From Seiridium cupressi (Eukaryota > Ascomycota > Sordariomycetes > Amphisphaeriales > Sporocadaceae), in assembly GCA_036674765.1 (NCBI GenBank), contig JARVKI010000143.1, positions 1 to 64,000 on the forward strand: DNA of 64,000 nucleotides, given 5' to 3'. The first letter of the stretch is position 1. Each line of letters opens with the position of its first letter. Shown here in pieces: positions 11,971-21,433 of the stretch. The notes under the pieces are model-generated. The model had not been told where the DNA came from, searched no databases, and saw only the letters and a list, made by a program, of their open reading frames with translations. The translations under genes and the position numbers were made by a program.

Positions 11971-13570
11971 ATGTTGCCAGTCGAGGATTTCATCGAGGAG
12001 CGGGGCGGCGATCTCCAGAAAATCAAGGAGAGCCAGCGCCGGAGAGGTGCCCCCCTGGAGATCGTCGACGAGGTGGTCGAGCTGTGGAAGGCGGCTCGGG
12101 CTGGTAGGCTAGGCCACGATTTTTCTTCCGTGCGGCGCAGTTGCTGACTCGTCTCGATAGCGCAGTACGAGGTCAGCCAGATCAACACCCGGATCAACAC
12201 TGTCCAGAAAGAGATTGGCTTGAAGAAGAAGGCCAAGGAAGACGCCGCAGATCTCGTGCAACAGAAGGAGTCCATCCAACAGCAAAAGAAGGCGCAAGAG
12301 GAGGTCGCCGCCGCCAAACACATAGAGCTCCTAGCCAAGGTTCGCCTGATCGGCAACTACGTTCACGATTCGGTACCTGTTAGTGATACGGAAGACGACA
12401 ATCTTGTTGTTAAAACATGGGCACCCGAAGGCTTCGACGGTGCCCGTAAGCCCCTTTCCCATCACAACATCCTCTGGAGACTTGGAGGCTATGATCCCGT
12501 TCGTGGTGTGAAGCTCGTAGGGCATCGTGGCTACTGTTTGACGGGATATGGCATGTTCTTGAACATGGCCCTAATCAACTATGGTGTCGAGTTTCTCTTC
12601 AACAAGGGCGAGTTTTCCTTGGCAGCCATTATTGAGAAGCGAATGCTGATGAGTTCTAGGCTACTCCCCCAACCAACCGCCGTTTTTCCTCGATCGCGAC
12701 CAAATGGCCAAGACTGCACAGCTCTCCCAGTTTGACGAGGAGCTGTATTCCGTCTCGGAGGGCGGCAATGCTCCAGCTCGCTATCTAATCGCCACAAGCG
12801 AGCAACCTCTGTCCTGTCTTCACTCCAGTGAATGGCTCCAGAAAAGCGAGCTGCCCATCAAGTACTGTGGCTACAGTACTTGTTTCCGAAAGGAAGCCGG
12901 TAGCCATGGGCGCGACGCTTGGGGCCTGTTCAGAGTGCACCAGTTCGAAAAGGTATTACCGTTCACCCGCAGGCAGGGCCAAGCTGACTGACCATTCAAG
13001 GTCGAACAATTCGTTCTCTGCCAGCCCGAAGATAGCTGGAAACATTTCGATGAGATGATTGCCGTATCCGAGGAGTTTTACCAAAGCCTCGGGTTGCCCT
13101 ACAAGGTCGTCAGCATCGCTTCATCCGCCTTGAACAATGCTGCTGTATGTATTACCAAGCCGTCTTGATATGCCTCCCGGAATGACAGTATACTGATGAA
13201 TAAACAGGCGAAGAAGTACGATCTCGAAGCCTACTTTCCCTTCCAGTCAGAGTACAAGGAGCTGGTCTCTTGCTCTAACTGCACCGATTATCAGACCAGA
13301 GAGCTTGAGATTCGCTTCGGCACCAAGAAGAACAAGGACATGGTGGGAGGAGGCAAGAAGGAGTATGTTCATGCTCTGAACGCCACACTATGTGCGACGG
13401 AACGAACACTGTGCTGTGTACTGGAGAACTTCCAGACGGATAAGGGTTTGGTGGTCCCAGAGGTACTGCGAAAGTACATACCCGGCCAGCCAGACTTCAT
13501 ACCGTTTATTAAAGAGTCGCTGGACCAGGCTGAACTCGTTGAGCGACCTAGCGCTAAGAAGACCTCATAG
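11971..13570 (+). CDS. seryl-tRNA synthetase, cytosolic type
   Basis: Class II aminoacyl-tRNA synthetase that charges tRNA-Ser with serine. Exons 11971-12103, 12161-12607, 12660-12952, 13001-13144 and 13208-13570 give 459 aa, close to the roughly 460 aa of fungal cytosolic SerRS. The N-terminus ([16 protein letters not shown]) and the following charged helices form the tRNA-binding coiled-coil arm (about 35-105). Motif 2 is seen as [20 protein letters not shown], and motif 3 as [14 protein letters not shown] followed by [11 protein letters not shown]. There is no mitochondrial presequence. The second intron (12608-12659) starts with GC rather than GT; removing it restores the conserved [11 protein letters not shown] junction exactly. 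The C-terminus ends soon after PFIKES and lacks the long Lys-rich tail of many orthologues. Some core positions look less conserved than usual, so this could be the only cytosolic SerRS or a diverged second copy. Confidence 0.93.
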
Positions 13571-14192
13571 ACCATTAGGCCATAGACTTTCAGGTCAAGC
13601 GGTGTTACGGAAAAGACATGTGTTATCAGTGAACACCGCAGCCTGCTTTCTGGTGATATCCAATTTTACAACCTGATTTGAGGCTTGCAAGTGTCTACAA
13701 AGTTCCACCTGCTGATAAAACAAGGCTATTTCCAGACTATCGCCGCCTTATAGAATAGTTGCTTTGTTATTTTGCCTTTTGGCAATTGACCTCCTGAACG
13801 GCCCACTGGCTAAGTAGCAGAGCCCTTACCTCTGTTCCGATACCCTGACTCGCAAAATGAGAGGCAATTCAGGAAATCTCAATCTCGATCAAGCAGGGCC
13901 TTTCTTGACAAGATGTCATATCGGCTGATGGCAAGGTATGAAAGTCTGAAGCATATTGCCCCACAATGCGCCCTTCAATGCGCCCTTCAATTGACAGTGC
14001 TCAATTGAAACAAATCGGTCGCAAGTCGACATTCCATCAAGGCTTGCTAAACAGCAATCGTATATGGCCTCGAGATCACTCGAAAACATCAATTTCCTTT
14101 GTTCCTCGATCTTCGCCTCTCCGTAATTGAAACCGCCAATTGTATTGCATACGCCACACATCGAGGACCACCAAGTCTTACCAATTGCCAGG
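13571..14192. other. intergenic
   Basis: No gene seen. A short direct repeat, 'gcgcccttcaat', occurs twice in tandem at about 13968-13992. Confidence 0.5.
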
Positions 14193-15089
14193 ATGGCAGC
14201 AGAACTGGAGGCGATCTACAGAAGATGGGCCGGGCTCGATGATGCATTGGCAGAGGCAAAAGAACACATACATCCGGATCGCAAGGATGGCGGGGCAGAC
14301 ATCCTGCCTCTCGGCAACACCGGCCCAGTGGTGAAGCAGCTACGGGCTCTAGGTAGAGATGACGGGGCAGAGGAAGTCAGCACATTTCTGGACGTTGTGA
14401 TCGCAGATCCGGACGAAAAATGCATAGCCGCTAGACTTTACACTCAGACCAATGCTGCTGGGCCCTTTGCAGAGGCAGTTGGCCTACCGACAACCGGAGA
14501 GCCCTTCCGCGTCTTCAGTCACGAGCTTGTGTGGTTCCGAGACGACAAGGTCTACGACATACTCACGCTGATCGGCATGAATGAACCCCCACAGAGGCTG
14601 TCTCCCTCGGACACTATCAGCGCGAGCCACCGGCTTGAGCTGGGGACCAAGAAGCTAGCGAACGGAGAGCTCAAGTCCTTCTACCACTCGTACATCGACG
14701 CCATCAACGTGGACCTCTCTGAGGCGGCGCTGGCCAATTTCGTCCACGCAGAAGTGACCCACAATGGACAGCATCTGTCCTTGGCGCAGTATGTCGACCT
14801 CATCAGCGAGAGCAGCTCGGCTTTCGACAACATGATAGCCCACGTCTACACGGTGGTTGCCAACGAGGAGAAGCAGTGCATCGCCGCCAGGATAGAATGG
14901 GCAGGGACTCTTGTCAAGCCTCTGAGGGGTATCGAGCCTAATGGACGTTCGGTTCAATTCACCGAGATCGTGTTCTACGGGCTGGAGTCAGGGAAGTTTG
15001 TCAGAGTCTGGTCTGTCGTTGACTGGGACATGTTCAAGGCTCAGATGATGGATCCCGTCGAGGAACAGGCGGGAAACTCCAAAAAGTAG
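14193..15089 (+). CDS. tandem NTF2/SnoaL-like protein
   Basis: Single exon, 298 aa, starting at the ATG of MAAELEAIYRRW; the frame is open for 22 codons upstream but without ATG. The protein appears to be two copies of a SnoaL-like alpha+beta fold. Copy one spans residues about 3-135 (a helix with AIYRRWAGLDDALAEA, later VFSHELVWFRDDKVYDILTL). Copy two spans about 155-285 (GELKSFYHSYIDAINVD, VTHNGQHLSLAQYV, FTEIVFYGLESGKFVRVWSV). Each ends with the family's characteristic long strand containing a 'GKF/DKV' turn. Such proteins include small-molecule isomerases and cyclases as well as non-catalytic members; no substrate can be inferred and no biosynthetic genes lie nearby. No signal peptide, so probably cytosolic. 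Confidence 0.75.
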   Translation: MAAELEAIYRRWAGLDDALAEAKEHIHPDRKDGGADILPLGNTGPVVKQLRALGRDDGAEEVSTFLDVVIADPDEKCIAARLYTQTNAAGPFAEAVGLPTTGEPFRVFSHELVWFRDDKVYDILTLIGMNEPPQRLSPSDTISASHRLELGTKKLANGELKSFYHSYIDAINVDLSEAALANFVHAEVTHNGQHLSLAQYVDLISESSSAFDNMIAHVYTVVANEEKQCIAARIEWAGTLVKPLRGIEPNGRSVQFTEIVFYGLESGKFVRVWSVVDWDMFKAQMMDPVEEQAGNSKK

Positions 15090-16500
15090 GGGACTTGACA
15101 CAGCACACGTGAAGTCAACCGAACGAGACGAGGTGGCTTGGAACCATACAGTATATCCAGGCGAAGGACATTATGGCACAACGAGGAATAGCCAATTGTT
15201 ACGGGCAATCTTGGGGCTTCGTTGATGGCAGGTAAATATGCCGTTAGTAGCGTGAGGTTAGATTGTGCCAACTCCAGTACCCACCGACTGACTGGTGTCG
15301 GCCTGTGAGTATAGCCAGTGAGCAACTGGGAAGGCCGGTTCTGCTCGTGGCATCTGGGTATTATTGGCGACAAGACGCCACGAAGCGACTACAAAAGTCT
15401 GGGCAGTATCCATTGTTGGCACATCGTCTCATGCTCATGCTATAGCACTTTCTTGACGTATTTTTGGGTCTCAGTTTAACTTTGTGAAAGCTTCGCTATT
15501 GTGTTTTATTGCATACAATACACACAATTGCTTTGCTGAGCGAAGCTTTCCCAATCACTCCGGCCATATGGGGATAAAGGAACGGCACTTCTAATGTCTA
15601 CCTTTTGTCAGGTGCGCATTGCCGACCGCGTTTGATTCATTGCTGTACTGATGGAGTGCTAGCTGCATAGGCCGATTTTCACAGCAGCTACCCAGACCAG
15701 CCAATGGCGTCAAATAGCTTGAAACTCTAATGAGCCGTTTTGCCACCTTCACTGACTCGTTCCCCCTCCGCCCACTGCGGAGTAACATAGATAGGCAAAT
15801 CTAGGTTGAACGTACGCCAGGCATGGTGCTTGGTGAGTAGCATCAGGGCTGCACGCTGTTTTTTTTTTTTTTGCTCTCTGATGCGAGGGCATGACGGTAT
15901 CTACCAAGCGTTGGGTCTGGTACATGGCCCGACTACGTTTTGACGGAGATTGTCGTCACTGCGACCCGTCACCTAAAGGAAGGACTGCTGTTGTATGCAG
16001 CCGAGGACAAAGCTTGTCGCGATCAACAGATCGCTCCGCGGATCACATTCCCCTAGGACGCCATTCCGTTTGCAGTCCAGATCCCAGCCTGAGAATTATT
16101 CTAGAAGCCTGCTTGGACGCTCACTGGGCCATACGGACCATATCGCCGGTCCCAGAACTCCCCCACCTACGCCGGTAGCCGATCCGGCGGCATGACCAAG
16201 GTTGCTAGTGCCACGTCTATGGCCAGGAGGGTTGCGAGCTCTTGCTGTTCAGTACATTTTAACTTCGACCAGATGATGCGAGTACCGAGCTTGTATGCGC
16301 GTCTCAGGCCCTACCCCATCTGCATGACTAGAGGGCCGGAGGCAGTTGAAAATACTCGGGCGTTTCTTTAACTCTTCTCGCACCCACGCTGGAGAGCCTG
16401 GGAAGGGTGTACCGTACTTATTTCATACTTCTCACTAAGCATCGGTGACACGATGCTGACTACCCGTCTGACCGTCTCGACATTGATCTGATCGCCAGCA
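15090..16500. other. intergenic
   Basis: About 1.4 kb with no supportable gene. A T run of about 13 lies near 15859-15871. The last 100 bases are the 5' leader of the DUF7703-type gene. Confidence 0.5.
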
Positions 16501-17703
16501 ATGTCGCCCTCGCGAGGATTCCTCAATCCTTCGCCGGACGACTGGAGCACGCTGCTGGCAGTGACGGCTTTTTGTTCTATCGCGCTGTACAACCTCGTCG
16601 AGCTGAACACCATCATCTTCACCACCTTCAAGCGCAAGTCCGGCCTATACTTTTGGAGCTTCCTGATATCTTCCAATGGCGTTGCCCCGTACGCTATCGG
16701 CTTTCTGCTGAAAGACCTGCGTCTCTCGCCCAGTGTGTATATTGACCTAACGCTCATCGTTATCGGCTGGGTATGCCTGGTGACGGGGCAATCGTTCGTT
16801 CTATACTCGCGTCTGCACCTCGTGATGCGGGATCGGGGAAAGCTGCGCCTCGTCCTGGCCATGATCATCACCAATGCGGTCATCTGCCACGTCCCCACCA
16901 CGATCCTCGTCTACGGAGCCAACTCGGCGGACCCAGGCCGTTGGGTCACGCCCTACAAAATCTATGAGAAGGTCCACGTGACGCTGTTCTTTGTCCAGGA
17001 GACGACGTTGTCAGGGATCTACATCTACAAGACGCTCGCGCTCCTCCGGGCGGATGGCACGCTGCAGACAAGGGCAGCGAATAAGCTCTTGATGAACTTG
17101 GTTTGGATCAACGTTCTGGTCATCCTGCTGGACACTGCGATCCTAGGGCTCGAGTATGCCAACTTCTACAATGTGCAGACGGCGATCAAGGGGCTGGTGT
17201 ACAGCGTCAAGCTGAAACTTGAGTTCACGGTGCTCAACGGGCTGATCGAGCTCACAAAAGTGGGCGGGACAACGCGGTTTGATATCGCTGCCGAGCGTTC
17301 CATGAACTCGTGCTACTGCGCCGGTGGGCCTCATCGTGCTAGAGATGATAGTGGTGGGATCTACGATGGCACCGATCCGCGCAGCACTACGGTTGATTTT
17401 GAGACATTTAACGAGACCATGATCAGCCGCATGCGTGACTGCGCCAAGAGCGAGCACGCTGAGAGCGCCTACGAAGTCCGCATCTTTGCTGATGCGAACG
17501 GCGAGGCGGCGGGTGAGATTGTCAACAGCGGGGACGGCATCGTGGTGCGGACCGAGACCGAGGTGAGCACCACCAGAGTGGAGGACTGGGATGCGGCCTG
17601 GCCGGGGCTCGAGGCGCTGGAAGCGGGCAGCAGACCCGTCACTAGGGGATCGAAGCCCGACTCGCGTCGGCAGTCGTCCGAGGTCGAGTTTGTGAAGAGA
17701 TAG
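16501..17703 (+). CDS. DUF7703-type seven-TM fungal membrane protein
   Basis: Single exon, 400 aa. About seven hydrophobic segments fill residues 18-255: LLAVTAFCSIALYNLVELN, YFWSFLISSNGVAPYAIGFL, IDLTLIVIGWVCLVTGQSFV, LVLAMIITNAVICHVPTTIL, VTLFFVQETTLSGIYIYKTL, LVWINVLVILLDTAILGL and the segment ending VLNGLIELTK. The motifs 'GQSFVLYSRLHLV' and 'ICHVPTTIL' are hallmarks of a fungal family annotated as DUF7703. The last 145 residues are hydrophilic and presumably cytosolic, with acidic and Ser/Thr/Arg patches (VTTRGSKPDSRRQSS-like end). The topology resembles a receptor, but no ligand or signalling role is established. Family assignment is from recognition of conserved motifs, not from a search. 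Confidence 0.8.
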   Translation: MSPSRGFLNPSPDDWSTLLAVTAFCSIALYNLVELNTIIFTTFKRKSGLYFWSFLISSNGVAPYAIGFLLKDLRLSPSVYIDLTLIVIGWVCLVTGQSFVLYSRLHLVMRDRGKLRLVLAMIITNAVICHVPTTILVYGANSADPGRWVTPYKIYEKVHVTLFFVQETTLSGIYIYKTLALLRADGTLQTRAANKLLMNLVWINVLVILLDTAILGLEYANFYNVQTAIKGLVYSVKLKLEFTVLNGLIELTKVGGTTRFDIAAERSMNSCYCAGGPHRARDDSGGIYDGTDPRSTTVDFETFNETMISRMRDCAKSEHAESAYEVRIFADANGEAAGEIVNSGDGIVVRTETEVSTTRVEDWDAAWPGLEALEAGSRPVTRGSKPDSRRQSSEVEFVKR

Positions 17704-18627
17704 CGCCAATTGACGTGGGAGATGTTGTCCAGCATGACCATAGACAGTGTGCCCGTTGGCTAGTTTGCAATAGAGTATTCCCACCTACGTTACTTTGTGG
17801 GCCCTTGGATTTAGGGGTCCACCACGTCTGTCAGGGTCTCCATCACAAAGCATACGGAGCCCTACCCAAACTCAAAAGTGCGAGTTCAGAGCCGGAGCAT
17901 CCGGCGATCATGTACATACTGAAGCATGGCCAAAACCAAGTGATTGATGCGAAACTGAGAACGGTTCCTCTCCAATCTTGCCCTGGTCGCTCTCTGAATG
18001 GAAATGTTCCAAAGACAAGTGAATTCATCGTTCATCTCGGTACCTGCCGCATCAGATACCCTTCGCCTCTCTCTTTCCAACGAGCATGAGAATAAACATC
18101 GTCAACCTCGACGGCGGCGGGGGCGATAACTGCAACTCCAGATTTTCCCCAAGCGACGTCCGATCGCCACTATCCCTCATGTAGATTACTGCCATCAGTG
18201 AAGAGCCAGGGGCGATGATGCTTAATTGGCCAATCCCTTTGAACCCCTGATCTGACGCTTTTCCAATTCGGCCCCTGCTGCGTGGGGTCACTTGCAGGTT
18301 TTCCCCCCATTGCCGACTTCCAAGGTTTCCAGGCTTGGTCCTTGCTGTTGGCCATTGGCATAGCATCTGTGATGGTGTTGTTGTTTTCCGACGAAATGTT
18401 GCCTTTCTCTATTGCCATTTTCACCAATTTGGATTGGACGTTACACTAATGCCTTGAATGCCTCAATACAATTACGCGAGGATTGCGAGCGAGTCAGCAC
18501 CTTGAATTGGAACGTCCTCTTTCGCGCAACTGAATTAGACAGCACTCTCAAAACCACTTGGCGGGTCATTGCGCCGGTCTCTATCGATCGTTCATTCCGT
18601 CAGTGAGTTACGAACAATACGACGACA
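17704..18627. other. intergenic
   Basis: No gene seen in 0.9 kb. Short frames on both strands lack family features. Confidence 0.5.
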
Positions 18628-19446
18628 ATGGCGGAGCCAACCCCTCCCACTCATACTCATGAGTCCGAACATACCTTGTATCAAACTCCCGAATGGGAAA
18701 CACGCACGCGCCCGCAACGACGCTCGTTACTCGGTCGTCTTCTACCGGCCTCAAGCGCAGGCATCGGAGCAGCGACCACAACTCCCACGACGGCAGGACA
18801 TCACGATCTTGAATCTGCGACGAAGGAGAGAGATGCGGTTGGTGCACACGATACCCCACACCTCTACGAGTCCACTCCTGCCACCGCGCCGGCCGGCGCG
18901 GCCTCTGGCCCTGCATCAATGCAACAGCGTCTCGATCGCATCCTGCCACCTCACCGTACATATTTCGGGCGCTCTCGACGGTTTCTGCTCTTGTTCATCC
19001 TACTACCGCTCGCGATTCTGCTTTTTGTCATCTTGCCCCTCGCCATTGGCCTTGGCGTAGGCTTGTCCCGCCACAGCAGCAGCGGATCTTCCAACTTGCC
19101 CCTCCCTTCCAATACAGCGACATTCACTGGCGACCTGACGTACTACGAGCCTGGATTGGGCGCCTGTGGGGTTACATCTACGTCGGAGGACAACATCGTG
19201 TCTGTCAGCCACATCATCTTTGATGCTGCTAGCTCAGGGAGCAATCCGAACGCGAATCCGCTGTGTGGGAGGAAGATACGCATTGAGAGGGAGTTCAATG
19301 GCGGAAATAGCAGTGTAGATGTCACGGTTGTCGATCGGTGTACCGGTTGCGAGCAAGCGGACCTTGACGTGAGCTTGGGCGTGTTTACGCAGCTGGCGCT
19401 GGAAGAGAATGGGAGGGTGCAAATGAGCTGGGCCTGGCTGAGTTAA
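18628..19446 (+). CDS. membrane-anchored double-psi beta-barrel (RlpA/expansin-like) protein
   Basis: Single exon, 272 aa. Residues 1-120 are hydrophilic and rich in Thr, Ala and Pro. A strong membrane span lies at about 121-146 (FLLLFILLPLAILLFVILPL). A Ser/Gly linker follows, then a C-terminal domain from about 167 to the end. That domain has the features of a double-psi beta-barrel: GDLTYYEPGLGACG, the VSHIIFDAA strand, NPLCGRKIRI, VTVVDRCTGC and 'DLDVSLGVFTQLA'. The Cys pair pattern and the 'DRC-GC---DLD' motif match RlpA-like/expansin-like and barwin-related fungal proteins. The likely topology is type II, with the barrel outside the plasma membrane facing the wall. Such domains bind or loosen polysaccharides; catalysis is not claimed here. 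Confidence 0.85.
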   Translation: MAEPTPPTHTHESEHTLYQTPEWETRTRPQRRSLLGRLLPASSAGIGAATTTPTTAGHHDLESATKERDAVGAHDTPHLYESTPATAPAGAASGPASMQQRLDRILPPHRTYFGRSRRFLLLFILLPLAILLFVILPLAIGLGVGLSRHSSSGSSNLPLPSNTATFTGDLTYYEPGLGACGVTSTSEDNIVSVSHIIFDAASSGSNPNANPLCGRKIRIEREFNGGNSSVDVTVVDRCTGCEQADLDVSLGVFTQLALEENGRVQMSWAWLS

Positions 19447-19831
19447 CGGTTGAGCAGTCTGGTTCAATAATCGAATCGCAGGAAAGGAAAAGGAGAACGA
19501 CTTATTTCATTTCTACTGTTGCTCATTTTTTTTCGAGATGATACCCATATATGCGAGCTATTTAAATTAAGCGTCTGATCATATTACGTCGACTTCATGT
19601 ACTTAGTGCTAGATAGTGCTGTCAAGTTTGTAGTGAAGAGAATGCCGTACCAAGAAGTTCAACTTGTCGACAAGTGTGTTCATCTCGCCCACTGGCGGAT
19701 CACCTACCTTCAATACGCCTCTAAAAGCAAACAAAACCAAGGGTATCAAAAGAATGTCACAAGACACGCTCGCGTAGAAAACAGAGAAATGAGAAAATCA
19801 ACAGGTGAAGATCTAGAACACGGTCGGTACC
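19447..19831. other. short convergent intergenic gap
   Basis: The 3' ends of two convergent genes meet here. AT-rich, with no coding signal. Confidence 0.5.
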
Positions 19832-21433
19832 TCAAGCCTTGATACCTGTCTCGAAGGAAGCCCTTGACGGCGCATCTCTGCGCTCCCAGTCGTACAGGCG
19901 CGTCTGGCCATCACCATCACTAGTAACATCTTCCCAATCCTTTACATCCCTGATCTCGGCGACGCTGGGCCCGCGGATCATCTCTTCATGCACGACGATG
20001 GTTCGCTGGACCGAGATACCGCCTGGCTGCTGCGTCTCCATGACGGTGCGCTGCACGCCGAGGGAGCCCAAGATGCGCTCCTGGCTCTCGGAGGTTTCGT
20101 GGTTGTCATTCTTGCGCGCGATGTTGTTGGTGATGCCCAAACCCATGCCAGCGTTGGTTTTGACGTCGTTGGGCGTTACGTAGTCCGTGGCCTTCATGCC
20201 CATTTCCAGGTCGTACATGTCGTCGTCGAAGCTGTCGCGGGACGTCTTGCGTGATGGGCGGTTGTAGTTGGCCACTGCTGTGATAGCGGCCTTGAGACTT
20301 CCGGAACGGTTGAGGGTTGAAGAATCGAGGTCCCTGCTTCCTTTCCGGAGGCGGCGCTGTGCCGGCCTGATGGTGCCGCTGGCTGTTTTGGTGTGCTTGT
20401 TGTAGGCTGTTGAGTCGACCGTGCGCAGAAAGGGGACCCATTCCCGGATCAGTGGCCAAATCATAGGCAAGTTCGACACGTAGATTGCAACGGAGGACTC
20501 CCGGACGTACTGGTTATCTGTTAGGTGCATACTCGAAGACACGTAGTGAACATAAATGTATTTGCCACTTACCCAAAGCATGTAGCTCGGATCCCACACA
20601 TTGGAGAGGTTGAAGATCTTGGTCAATAGAGCGGCGATGATGACGAAACTGCCTAATGAGAAGATAAAGACTAGCACGACTTTCTGCTTGAGTGGCATCT
20701 TGAGCTTCAACACGAGCGGGATCGGCACAGCCAGCATCAGGATGTCGGAACTTATATTGAAGCAGCCCTGGACGATGGCATAGTATTGCAGCGTCGTGCA
20801 CTGGTCATCAGGCGGCGGAACGCCCCAATAGCCCTCAAAGGGGCGACAAGCCGTGAAGAAGGTGATCTCGGTGGCAGTCCAGCCAATGGCAACGTATATG
20901 GCAAGGTATCGTAGGAGCTTCTGCTGCTGTAGGCCGAGCGTGAGCCGCGTGTACAGGATCATCATGCACACCTTTATTGAGTAGATCAGGTTCAGCATGG
21001 CCTGCTCTGAAACGATGACGATTTTAGACCCGTAGATCCGCTCGTCGATCTCCTCCTGTGTAAAGGTTACGAAGAGCTCTGGTGGGAAGAGGTTGGAGCC
21101 GCCTCCTTGGGCGATGACGTTGAGGCAGACTATTAGGCATGTAAATAGGCCCTGAGATCAGTCAGTCCTGGTCGGTAGAATCCCCGTTATCCGCACAGGG
21201 GCTATGACTTACTCCTGACAGCATCATGACATAGTCATCCGGCTGATAGCCCTTGAATCCAAGCCTTCTCCATCTTGCAAATCTGTGATAATATTGTTTA
21301 GCCTTACGCTGACGATTTTGCTGCGGCGTCAATAAACTTACAATCTCAGCGCAATCAGAAAGATCCCCACACTGTACAACGCCCAGCTTTGGGTCTTGAG
21401 CTCATCTATGAAGACTTGGTCAAAGTCACCCAT
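19832..21433 (-). CDS. rhodopsin-like integral membrane protein (PTH11-related Fung_rhodopsin family)
   Basis: Exons on the minus strand are 21433-21342, 21282-21213, 21151-20573 and 20509-19832, giving 472 aa; every junction keeps frame. The N-terminal span (SWALYSVGIFLIALRL) is followed by the family motif ARWRRLGFKGYQPDDYVMML. Further features are a span with CLIVCLNVIAQGGGSNL, the loop ending SKIVIVSEQAMLNLIYSIKV, the span IYVAIGWTATEITFFTACRP with the Cys-containing FEGYWGVPPPDDQC, GCFNISSDILMLAVPIPLVL, VVLVFIFSLGSFVIIAALLT and YVRESSVAIYVSNLPMIWPL. This order is typical of the seven-TM fungal family that includes Pth11-like proteins. There is no CFEM domain at the N-terminus. The cytosolic tail of about 200 residues is charged. 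A receptor-like role is inferred only. Confidence 0.88.
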
